The notes beneath the pieces were generated by a model that was not told where the DNA came from, did no database searches, and saw only the letters and a list, made by a program, of their open reading frames with translations. Positions 7,987 to 14,719 of a stretch of DNA of 28,042 nt are shown here, one piece after another. The stretch is from SFHK01 sp963618055 (lineage in GTDB: Bacteria; Bacillota; Clostridia; Christensenellales; Aristaeellaceae). The number at the start of each line of letters is the position of its first letter. Position 1 is the stretch's first letter. A program made the translations under genes and the position numbers. The stretch covers positions 1-28,042 of the forward strand of contig CAVERI010000030.1 in assembly GCA_963618055.1 (NCBI GenBank), read 5' to 3'.

Positions 7987-9189
7987 ATGAGCAGCAACGT
8001 AAACGAGCGCGAAACCCTGCTGCGCGTTGAACACCTGTGCCAGTACTTCGGAGCGACGAAGGCGGTTGACGACGTGAGCTTTGACATCAAGCGCGGCGAG
8101 GTCTTCGGCCTTGTCGGCGAGTCCGGCTGCGGAAAAACCACCACGGGCCGCTCGATCATCAAGATTTACGACATCACCTCCGGCAGCATCTACTTCAAGG
8201 GTCAGCGCATCTGCGCGGGCACCCGCTCCTATGTGGAGGCCATCAAGGCCTTCAAAAAGGAAATGAAGCAGCCCGGCTGCACGGCGGAGCGGAAGGCGGA
8301 GCTTGAAAAGCTCATCGCCGAAAACCAGAAGCAGATTCGAGACGCGCGCTACGATCACAAGCATTCCGACCACCAGTACGTGAAGACACTGGTCGAAAAG
8401 CTGAACAGGGAGTACGCCGAGAATCTCGAGCAGGCGACGACGGACGCGCAGCGCGAGGAGCTTACGAAGAAGTATCGCGAGGATCTGCGTATTGCCAAAA
8501 AGACCAAGCTGATTACGAAGATACAGATGATCTTTCAAGATCCGGTCGCCTCGCTGAACCCGCGCATGACGGTCAAGGAAATCATTTCCGAGGGTCTGAT
8601 CATCAACGGCATTCGCGACAAGCAGTATCTGGATGAGAAGGTTTATGAGATTCTCGAAATGGTCGGCCTGACGCGCGAGCACGCGGGTCGCTATCCGCAC
8701 GAATTCTCCGGCGGACAGAAGCAGCGCATCGGCATTGCCCGCTCGGTCATCATGCATCCCGACCTGCTGATTGCCGACGAGCCGGTCAGCGCGCTGGATG
8801 TATCCATTCAGGCGCAGGTAATCAACCTGCTGAACGATCTGCGCGAGCAGCTGGGTCTGACGATTCTGTTCATTGCGCACGATCTGTCGGTCGTGAAATA
8901 CTTCTCCGACCGCATCGGCGTTATGTATTTCGGCAAGATGGTGGAGCTGGCGTCGTCGGACGAGCTGTTTGCCCATCCGCTGCATCCCTACACCCGAAGC
9001 CTGCTGTCGGCCATACCGCTGCCCGACCCGATCAGCGAGAAGAAGCGCGTTCGCATGCGCTATGACCCGCTGTCCGCTCACGACTACAGCGGCGCGGATC
9101 AGCCCACCCTGCGCGAGATTGTGCCCGGCCACTTTGTGCATTGCAGCGACGCGGAGTATGCGGCCTATTGCCGCGAGCTTGGCCTGTAA
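7987..9189 (+). CDS. oppF: Oligopeptide-type ABC transporter ATPase OppF/DppF with a ~85-residue insertion
   Basis: A 400-residue second ATPase subunit (normally about 320). Walker A GESGCGKT is at 44-51, Q-loop Gln at 184, signature SGGQKQR at 241-247, Walker B LLIADE at 260-265, H-loop His at 298, and the family C-terminus HPYTRSLLSAIPLPDP at 333-348. Residues about 77-175, between the first beta region and the Q-loop, form a charged helical hairpin where other OppF proteins have a short link. This is a different site from the OppD insertion, so the two expansions arose separately. The ATG directly abuts the oppD stop; GGAGGTG at 7974-7980 is 6 bases upstream. It is the last gene of the operon, followed by a strong terminator. 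Confidence 0.92.
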   Translation: MSSNVNERETLLRVEHLCQYFGATKAVDDVSFDIKRGEVFGLVGESGCGKTTTGRSIIKIYDITSGSIYFKGQRICAGTRSYVEAIKAFKKEMKQPGCTAERKAELEKLIAENQKQIRDARYDHKHSDHQYVKTLVEKLNREYAENLEQATTDAQREELTKKYREDLRIAKKTKLITKIQMIFQDPVASLNPRMTVKEIISEGLIINGIRDKQYLDEKVYEILEMVGLTREHAGRYPHEFSGGQKQRIGIARSVIMHPDLLIADEPVSALDVSIQAQVINLLNDLREQLGLTILFIAHDLSVVKYFSDRIGVMYFGKMVELASSDELFAHPLHPYTRSLLSAIPLPDPISEKKRVRMRYDPLSAHDYSGADQPTLREIVPGHFVHCSDAEYAAYCRELGL

Positions 9190-9195
9190 ACGAGG

Positions 9196-9232
9196 AATAC
9201 AGCCGCAGAGGTGCTTCTGCGGCTGTATTTTT
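9196..9232 (+). terminator. Rho-independent terminator of the opp operon
   Basis: A perfect 14-bp stem AATACAGCCGCAGA/TCTGCGGCTGTATT (9196-9209 with 9216-9229), 6-base loop and trailing TTT, seven bases after the oppF stop. Confidence 0.9.
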
Positions 9233-9246
9233 AAGAGGAATTGTGT

Positions 9247-9666
9247 ATGGATCAAAAAAAAGAGTCCGCGAGGAAGGCGTCGCTTCGCCGATACCTGATT
9301 TCCGCGTGCTGCGCGGCGTTTTCTGTGGCGCTGTTTTCGCAGATTCGCGGCTTTGCCCTTGATGGCGCGCTGAAGGACAACCTGTCGGCGCTGTGCGACG
9401 GGTTTTTCGTCACCGGCATCCTGATGGGCGGCGTCGGCGCTATGGTATGGGTGTCTACGACGGGGTTTTTCGATATTCTGGCGTATGGCTTCAAAAACCT
9501 TGCCGTGCTGATTCCGTACCGGCATCACCGCAAATATAAGCATTTTTATGAGTATAAGGCGGAGCAGAGTGCCAAGCGCGGCAAGCCGCAGTTCTTTTTG
9601 CTTATAATTGGCTTGATACTGATCGCGATTGCGGCCATACTGCTGAATATCTATTCCGCGGTGTAG
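9247..9666 (+). CDS. DUF3899-like membrane protein
   Basis: A 139-residue protein with three predicted transmembrane helices: about 16-34, 52-72 and 116-137. A basic loop (YRHHRKYKHFYEYK) lies before the last helix. This layout and the loop fit DUF3899, a Firmicutes membrane family without known function. The ATG at 9247 is preferred because AGAGGA (9234-9239) lies 7 bases before it; a TTG two codons earlier lies too close to that site. It follows the opp terminator, and no clear promoter was identified for it. The family assignment rests on pattern recall and is moderately sure. Confidence 0.7.
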   Translation: MDQKKESARKASLRRYLISACCAAFSVALFSQIRGFALDGALKDNLSALCDGFFVTGILMGGVGAMVWVSTTGFFDILAYGFKNLAVLIPYRHHRKYKHFYEYKAEQSAKRGKPQFFLLIIGLILIAIAAILLNIYSAV

Positions 9667-9713
9667 CCGTGGGCGAAAAATCGTGTCGGTGGACATATGG
9701 GAGGGAAAGCATT

Positions 9714-10046
9714 ATGAAGGAAACCATGAAGAATATCGCCAAGGCCGAGGTGCTTACGCTCAAGGAGCAGATTGCCTATCAGGAGGGGCAGGTCGTCAGC
9801 AAGACGCTGGCGCAGAATAACGCCGTCAGCGTGACCCTGTTCTCCTTTGATAAGAACGAGGAAATCAGCACGCATGCCGCCGGGGGCGACGCGTTTGTCA
9901 CCTGTCTGGACGGCGTGGGCCGCATCACCATCGACGGACAGCCGCATATCCTGCGCGAGGGCGAATCCATCGTGATGCCCGCCGGCCATCCGCACGCGGT
10001 GTTCGGCGAGGAGCGCTTTAAGATGCTGCTGGTTGTGGTGTTCTAA
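9714..10046 (+). CDS. Small cupin-domain protein
   Basis: A 110-residue single-domain cupin (double-stranded beta-helix). Motif 1 is in FDKNEEISTHAAGGDAF and motif 2 is VMPAGHPHAVFGEERFKMLL. The usual HxH of motif 1 is reduced to one His (THAA), while motif 2 keeps two His (GHPH), so metal binding may be incomplete. Small cupins of this kind are often AraC-like sensor relatives or sugar/anion-binding proteins; no substrate can be assigned. GGGAGGG (9699-9705) lies 8 bases before the ATG, which excludes the longer reading frame from 9669. It is followed by a hairpin at 10071-10113. Confidence 0.8.
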   Translation: MKETMKNIAKAEVLTLKEQIAYQEGQVVSKTLAQNNAVSVTLFSFDKNEEISTHAAGGDAFVTCLDGVGRITIDGQPHILREGESIVMPAGHPHAVFGEERFKMLLVVVF

Positions 10047-10070
10047 GGCGAAGCGATACGGCCTTTGCCG

Positions 10071-10113
10071 CGAAAACGGGCGCTTCCGTGCAGGATGGGA
10101 GCGCCCGTTTTCG
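10071..10113 (+). terminator. Terminator-like hairpin after the cupin gene
   Basis: A 14-bp perfect stem CGAAAACGGGCGCT/AGCGCCCGTTTTCG extended by TCC/GGG (17 pairs with one G-T), with a 9-base loop at 10088-10096. The T-run lies inside the right arm and no further T-tract follows, so it may terminate only partly and let transcription reach 10144. Confidence 0.6.
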
Positions 10114-10143
10114 TGGCAGGAAACGGAGAGGAACGGAACGCAC

Positions 10144-10758
10144 ATGGAAATCAAACGAATCAATGGATATGAGGATGCGCGTTTTTCAAAGAGCTCGCTC
10201 TGTCAGCATGGCTGCTTTCTTGTGGAGGGCGAGCCCTATGAAATTGAAATCATTTCGGACTTTGAGGCGATCGTTCGGGGAAGAAACGCGGCGGCTTGCC
10301 CGCAGCTGATTGCGGAGTTTCGCTTTTACGCCCCACATATCACCACCTTCTATGACGCGGAGGGGCGCACGCTTGAGGAACGCCCGCGGGTTCAACTGCT
10401 GACGATTCCAATGGAAGACATCCAGCCGTCCCAGTTTTTCGTGGATAGGGAGAAGCTCGCCGCAATCGGCACGTTCATCCATCGGGCGGAGGACATTATC
10501 CTTCAGGTTCTCCCGCACGGCGGACGCTATATCGCGCTGGACGGCCATACCCGGCTGTATCACGCGGTTCTCAAGGGCTGGCCGACCGTGCGCGGCACAG
10601 TGGAGGCTTCGGACAACTATATCTATGGCTTCGTAAACGAAGCTCACGCGCGCGGCATTTTCACGCCCAGCGATATGACACTCATCACCCACGCAGACTA
10701 CGAAACCCAATGGTATGGCTTCTGCGACGCGTTCTTCGCGAAGGCGGAGAAGGGATAA
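10144..10758 (+). CDS. ParB/sulfiredoxin-fold-like hypothetical protein
   Basis: A 204-residue soluble protein. The central part, IPMEDIQPSQFFVDREKL followed about 30 residues later by GGRYIALDGHTRLYHAV, has the spacing of ParB/Srx-type domains, where an I.P...... segment is followed by a D-G-H-T/N-R motif. A C-terminal block with DNYIYGFVNEAHARGI follows and looks like the tail of an uncharacterised Clostridia family with the same motif. There is no helix-turn-helix, so it is not a partition protein. The ATG at 10144 is supported by AACGGAGAGG upstream and by the match beginning there. Exact function unknown. Confidence 0.6.
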   Translation: MEIKRINGYEDARFSKSSLCQHGCFLVEGEPYEIEIISDFEAIVRGRNAAACPQLIAEFRFYAPHITTFYDAEGRTLEERPRVQLLTIPMEDIQPSQFFVDREKLAAIGTFIHRAEDIILQVLPHGGRYIALDGHTRLYHAVLKGWPTVRGTVEASDNYIYGFVNEAHARGIFTPSDMTLITHADYETQWYGFCDAFFAKAEKG

Positions 10759-10764
10759 GCAATA

Positions 10765-10812
10765 AAACCGCTGCGATTTCCATCCGGCACAGGATAAAAA
10801 TCGCAGCGGTTT
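10765..10812. terminator. Bidirectional terminator between convergent genes
   Basis: A perfect 15-bp stem AAACCGCTGCGATTT/AAATCGCAGCGGTTT (10765-10779 with 10798-10812) with an 18-base loop. T-rich sequence follows on both strands (TTCTTTATT on plus, TTTTATT on minus), so it can serve both the ParB-like gene and the convergent tannase-like gene. Confidence 0.9.
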
Positions 10813-10837
10813 CTTTATTGGCGCTTACGAAGGACGA

Positions 10838-13081
10838 TTATTTCTGGTTAAACAGAGGCTCCAGAACGTCCGCGTAGTTTTCAAAAATATCAAGCAGAAA
10901 TGCGTTCCAATGGCGGGCATCCTTTTCCGGGCTGCCGAACACATAATCCTCCTGACCGTAGTCGATCACGTCAAAGCCCGGCATTGCCTTGCTTGCGCCT
11001 GCGGTGCGATAAGCGGCCGCGTCCGCAAGCGTGAAGGACACCTCGCCGTTCTCAAGGCTCACCCAGCCGCTGATATCCGTACCGCTTGCGGATTCGGAAT
11101 TGCCGTTCGCGGTCTGCGTTTCCGCCTCCGGTTTTGTAATGGCTAAGGCGCCCTCCGCGTGCTTCCCATACATCTGGTCAACAGAAAGGGAGAAGCTGTC
11201 GCCCAATATTTCAGAGGGAACATGACCGCCGTCCCATTGCCATTCGAGCTCCGCGTCAACACCGGCGTTCAGCCATGCAATGCGCAGATTCAGGGAGTTG
11301 AACAGGGAAATATCCCCTTCGGAAGCGCCCATGATCAGTTTCGTCCAAGCAGGGTTGTCCGTTTCCTCCTTCCCGATATAGCTCAAGGGATTATACAAGG
11401 CTGCGATATTGCGGCCATACGCGTCACCGGCATAAATTTCTTCAATGTCAGATTTGTACGCGGCGACCATTTCAGCATAGCTGGCATAGCTGGCGGCGTC
11501 TCCGCTGCCCGTGCTGGATTGGGTCGTTCCGCCGTCCGGCGTGCCGACGATCTCGCCCATGCCGCTGGCGTCACCGGCGGGAAGGCTGCCCGCATCGCCG
11601 ATGGCTCCGTCAGGCGGGCTGCCCATGTCGCGATTCGCTTCGCCAAGGCTCGGCCTTGCGCCGCCGGGCAATCCGCCCATTTCCCCGCCCGGCACTTCTC
11701 CGGACGGAGGTTCGCCGATGCGCCCCGTATGTCCGGGCATTCCGCCGCCGCTGGATTTGGTATAGCGGCCTTCTATGAAGGCCAGCGCCTTATCCTCTTT
11801 GGTCATAGCGGCAACTGCGCCGCCGCTCAAAGCGTTTCCCTCGGAATCAAACCACGTCCAACCCTCGGCGTAGTCCAAGCTATCCACATACCACTGGAGG
11901 TTTTGCGTAAACTCCGCCAGATACAGATCGAGATACGTGCCGTAATATCCGTTTGTTTCGGGATGCGCGTCCATATCGTATTCGATTGTCAGCGCGAGGG
12001 TGGAGGTCATTTCGCCGTCACCGTCAAGGTCAAAGCCGACGTCGCCCTCCCTTACCGAAAGGCTCTGTTCGTTGATATATTCCATGTAGCTTTCAGACAA
12101 ATACGCGGCAAGCTGCTTCTGGAAAGAGGTTTTGAAGGTGTAATCCGTGTTCAAAGTATATTCAAAGGCGAGCGCCATATCCGCTTCATAAAGAGAGGTA
12201 ATGGCGGAATAAGCGATGCAGCCCCAAGTGCCATCCGAGATTTCATAGTCCGCGCCATCAATGGTAACGGCGGTGGAATAGGAACCGTCCTCATTTTTAT
12301 ATACGCCCGCGGCGCCGGCTTCGATCAGATAATCGTAGTAGTCGGGATGGTTTCCGGTTGCCGCAAGCATCGCCGCGTGGGCTCCACCGCCGGAGCCGCC
12401 TGTGGAAACGAAATAATCCACATTGCCCGGCAGGTTGCCAAGCAGGATGTTGTACTTCACATAACGGACGGCTGCCTTCTGGTCAACGAGACAGGAGGGC
12501 GCGTCGCCGGTGTAAAAGGTATTGCCGCTGCTGTCGGCTGCGGTATCCTGCTTGCCGCGGTTGCCGCAGGACACATTGATATAACCGTCAGCCGCATGGG
12601 CGGTGGAGGCGATAGCGTTGCTTTGAGAACCGTACCCCGCGGCGCCGGTGTTTATGATCACGGGAGCCGTCGCGGCGGTATAAATCTGGCCGTTGCTGCT
12701 GACAATCTGTGCGTCATAGTCAATGACAAGACGGCCCTTTGCCGTGCCCGAGGTTACGTCGGCGATACCGTCTCCGTCGGCGTCAATCCCCTTGCTATAA
12801 GCGCCGGGAACACAGACGGATACGCCCTGCTGATTTGGAATTTCGGGATAAGCCACGGCGCATACGACGGATAGTACCCACGCATCGGCGGCTTCGCTGT
12901 ACGTCCACTCCTGATCGGCATTGTTCGCCAGATTCAGGGTTTCCTCAATATAGGCCTTGTCTATGCTTGCGTGGGCCTCGTCAGGGCCGCTTTCAGCCTC
13001 CGCATGATGCCCGGTGTACGCACACAGGCTCACGGCCATCAGAAACGCGAGAAGCAAGGAACCGGTTTTCTTTGCGCGCAT
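10838..13081 (-). CDS. Secreted tannase-like alpha/beta-hydrolase (esterase)
   Basis: A 747-residue exported protein with a Sec signal (MRAKK plus a hydrophobic core, cleavage probably near HAEA-ES). The nucleophile motif TGGSGGGAHAA puts Ser at residue 230. The upstream APVIINTGAAGYGS and YINVSCGNRG blocks, and the late LNAGVDAELEWQWDGGHVPSE, carry the likely catalytic Asp (609) and His (620). This arrangement is that of bacterial tannases, which hydrolyse galloyl esters; the ester actually cleaved is not predictable. Two Asp-rich loops (DADGDGIAD, about 100-108; DLDGDGE, about 351-357) look like calcium sites. Residues about 443-530 are a Gly/Pro/Met-rich low-complexity linker placed before the Asp-His region. 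The start at 13081 is chosen for AGGAGGA 7 bases upstream and for the signal peptide; the longer frame from 13150 is rejected. Confidence 0.75.
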   Translation of the reverse strand: MRAKKTGSLLLAFLMAVSLCAYTGHHAEAESGPDEAHASIDKAYIEETLNLANNADQEWTYSEAADAWVLSVVCAVAYPEIPNQQGVSVCVPGAYSKGIDADGDGIADVTSGTAKGRLVIDYDAQIVSSNGQIYTAATAPVIINTGAAGYGSQSNAIASTAHAADGYINVSCGNRGKQDTAADSSGNTFYTGDAPSCLVDQKAAVRYVKYNILLGNLPGNVDYFVSTGGSGGGAHAAMLAATGNHPDYYDYLIEAGAAGVYKNEDGSYSTAVTIDGADYEISDGTWGCIAYSAITSLYEADMALAFEYTLNTDYTFKTSFQKQLAAYLSESYMEYINEQSLSVREGDVGFDLDGDGEMTSTLALTIEYDMDAHPETNGYYGTYLDLYLAEFTQNLQWYVDSLDYAEGWTWFDSEGNALSGGAVAAMTKEDKALAFIEGRYTKSSGGGMPGHTGRIGEPPSGEVPGGEMGGLPGGARPSLGEANRDMGSPPDGAIGDAGSLPAGDASGMGEIVGTPDGGTTQSSTGSGDAASYASYAEMVAAYKSDIEEIYAGDAYGRNIAALYNPLSYIGKEETDNPAWTKLIMGASEGDISLFNSLNLRIAWLNAGVDAELEWQWDGGHVPSEILGDSFSLSVDQMYGKHAEGALAITKPEAETQTANGNSESASGTDISGWVSLENGEVSFTLADAAAYRTAGASKAMPGFDVIDYGQEDYVFGSPEKDARHWNAFLLDIFENYADVLEPLFNQK

Positions 13082-13139
13082 AAAGGATTCCTCCTGTTCT
13101 TTGGATGAATCCATCATACAGGAGGTTCGTTGAAGAAAG

Positions 13140-13162
13140 ATTGAAATCACAGAAGTTTCAAT
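13140..13162. repeat. Inverted repeat upstream of the tannase-like gene (possible operator)
   Basis: ATTGAAA and TTTCAAT form a perfect 7-bp dyad with a 9-base centre, about 60 bases upstream of the gene starting at 13081 and downstream of the previous terminator. Its place in the promoter region and its symmetry suggest a regulator site. No clear -35/-10 pair was found here, so the role is inferred. Confidence 0.4.
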
Positions 13163-13168
13163 ATGACG

Positions 13169-13211
13169 GAAAAAATAAAGAAAATGCCGCCCGGCGAGGT
13201 CGCGGGGCGGC
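13169..13211 (-). terminator. Rho-independent terminator of the cotH-VTC-DUF4956 cluster
   Basis: Read on the minus strand, GCCGCCC/GGGCGGC (13211-13205 with 13192-13186) is a 7-bp G+C stem with a 12-base loop followed by ATTTTCTTTATTTTTTC. It lies just after the DUF4956 stop and separates the cluster from the tannase-like gene. Confidence 0.75.
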
Positions 13212-13231
13212 GGGAGTGGGTGGGGGAAAGG

Positions 13232-13894
13232 TCAGACGGTTTCGGACTGGTAGGCGACGAGGGAGGCCTCGTTTACGCCGTCCAGCGTGAGCAGCTTATT
13301 GAGGAAGGCTTCGCTCTTGTCCACGCGCACCTCGTAGGTGACCTCGATGCCGCGGGAGGTGATGGTCTTGCTCTTCAGCTTATGGTAGCGAAGCTGCTTC
13401 ATCAGCTGCATGCTGTTGGCCTCGCCGTTGCCGCTCAGGTGCATCACCAGCAGGTAGCTGTCGGCGGACTTGCCGGTAAGGCTGCGCAGAACGAAGATCA
13501 GCACGGCAATGCACACCACGGTGATGGCGGTCAGGAAGTACTGACCCGCGCCCAGCAGGATGCCCATGGTAAGCGCCCAGAACATGTAGGCGGTGTCGAG
13601 CGGGTCCTTCACGGCGGTGCGGAAGCGCACGATGGACAGGGCGCCGACCATGCCCATGGAGAGCTGCAGCGAGTTGCGGATGCAGGTTACGACGGGCGCG
13701 GTGATCAGCGTCATCAGCACCAGCGTCATGCCGAAGTTGGTGGAGAACATCACGCCGCGGTAGTTTTTCTTGTACACCCAGTAGATGAACAGACCCACGC
13801 CGAACGCCATGACCATGAGGAATGTGATGCTAAGCCAAGAACCCGGCGTAATGGACTGATTGGCAAAGATTTCCGCAATACTGGTTTTGTTCAC
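13232..13894 (-). CDS. DUF4956 integral membrane protein
   Basis: A 220-residue protein. Transmembrane helices lie at about 20-41 and 52-72, with one or two more within 103-137. The conserved family core MVGALSIVRFRTAVKDPLD spans 82-100. The C-terminal 80 residues are a soluble ferredoxin-like-looking domain (SYLLVMHLSGNGEAN...TYEVRVDKSEAFLNKL...GVNEASLVAYQ). DUF4956 has no assigned biochemistry but is repeatedly found beside VTC-domain and CotH genes, as here. The start is GTG (13894), with AAAGGGG 8 bases upstream; no ATG in frame fits. It is last in the cluster and followed by a terminator. Inference: it may provide the membrane part missing from the neighbouring soluble VTC protein. Confidence 0.85.
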   Translation of the reverse strand: MNKTSIAEIFANQSITPGSWLSITFLMVMAFGVGLFIYWVYKKNYRGVMFSTNFGMTLVLMTLITAPVVTCIRNSLQLSMGMVGALSIVRFRTAVKDPLDTAYMFWALTMGILLGAGQYFLTAITVVCIAVLIFVLRSLTGKSADSYLLVMHLSGNGEANSMQLMKQLRYHKLKSKTITSRGIEVTYEVRVDKSEAFLNKLLTLDGVNEASLVAYQSETV

Positions 13895-13968
13895 GAGGAG
13901 TACCCCTTTCGTAGTCTTGTACTTCTATTTTCCTGCCGCGGCGCGGCACGAAGAACTTGGTTTTTCCG

Positions 13969-14679
13969 TCAGCCCAGCGGCTCGAACCGGCGGCACAGCA
14001 CGTATTTGGAGATGGCGCTGCGCTCGGCGGGCACGTTCCACAGCATGGCGGAGATGAAATCCGGAAGGTAGGAATCGTACTTTACCTCCATGATTTCGCG
14101 CCCGTCGTCCAGCGGGGAAACGGTCATAACGTCCGGGCTGAACAAATCGCGGCTCAGAAGCCCGGTGCGCAGGCGCTTGTCGAACGTCACGCGCACGTTC
14201 TCAACCGGGTGAATGAAGGTTTCGCGCGTGTAGTCCACAAGAACCTTCGGGCGAAGAAGGCTCACGCGCATTTCCCGGAACAGCTCGTTTATAAGCGCGT
14301 TGTCGATTCGGTCAAGCCGGCTGCACTGGCCGTTCACCAGCTGGTCGCACAGCTTGCGCGAGATGCGCGTGGACGATTTCTGAATCAGGTCGCCCCGCTT
14401 GCGCTTGCGCTCAAGGAAGATGGCTTCGTCCGACAGGTTGTAGATGCGGATGCGATACTTGTCGCGGTTCATATCGCCGTCAACCTTGTCGTAGAAGGCC
14501 ATGTCGTAGGCGTCATCGAAGTAGAGGGAGCGGATGAAGTATTCGCCCTTCTCGTCGGCGTGCGGATCCGGGTGGAGAACGCCGCCCAAACGGTGCCCCA
14601 GCGCGATCATGTCGCCGCGGTTGATGAAGTATTTCAGCTCATGCCTCTCTGGAAGACGCTCGCGTTTCGTGTCCTGCAA
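13969..14679 (-). CDS. VTC-domain (polyphosphate polymerase-type) protein
   Basis: A 236-residue soluble protein consisting of one VTC domain, the tunnel-fold catalytic domain that in yeast Vtc4 makes polyphosphate from ATP. Visible landmarks of the basic tunnel lining and its acidic partners are RHELKYFI (12-19), IRSLYFDDAY, KYRIRIYN, IFLERKRKRGD, RPKVLVDYTRETFI, VRVTFDKRLRTG, IMEVKYDSYLPDFI and SAISKYVLCR. There is no SPX domain or membrane helix. The start is TTG (14679), with AAAGGGG upstream at the same spacing class as in the next gene; no ATG or GTG precedes the conserved RHELKY. It lies 40 bases after the cotH-like gene and 74 before DUF4956. Whether bacterial members make polyphosphate or another product is not settled. 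Confidence 0.88.
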   Translation of the reverse strand: MQDTKRERLPERHELKYFINRGDMIALGHRLGGVLHPDPHADEKGEYFIRSLYFDDAYDMAFYDKVDGDMNRDKYRIRIYNLSDEAIFLERKRKRGDLIQKSSTRISRKLCDQLVNGQCSRLDRIDNALINELFREMRVSLLRPKVLVDYTRETFIHPVENVRVTFDKRLRTGLLSRDLFSPDVMTVSPLDDGREIMEVKYDSYLPDFISAMLWNVPAERSAISKYVLCRRFEPLG

Positions 14680-14719
14680 GATTATAACCCCTTTGCATGC
14701 CTTTGGTCAAGGCATATCT

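Noticed and set aside
4246..9696. Very long minus-strand frames (933 aa at 4246-7047 and 845 aa at 7159-9696)
   Set aside because: They are antisense to the opp genes, lack recognisable domains, are His/Arg/Gln/Leu-rich, and have no SD. They arise from third-position G+C bias of the real genes.
9669..9713. Longer start for the cupin gene
   Set aside because: The 15 extra residues overlap the SD GGGAGGG that belongs to the ATG at 9714 and do not resemble the family.
11159..12874. 571-aa plus-strand frame opposite the tannase-like gene
   Set aside because: No domain or SD; the minus strand encodes a signal peptide, a nucleophile motif and a coherent full-length family match.
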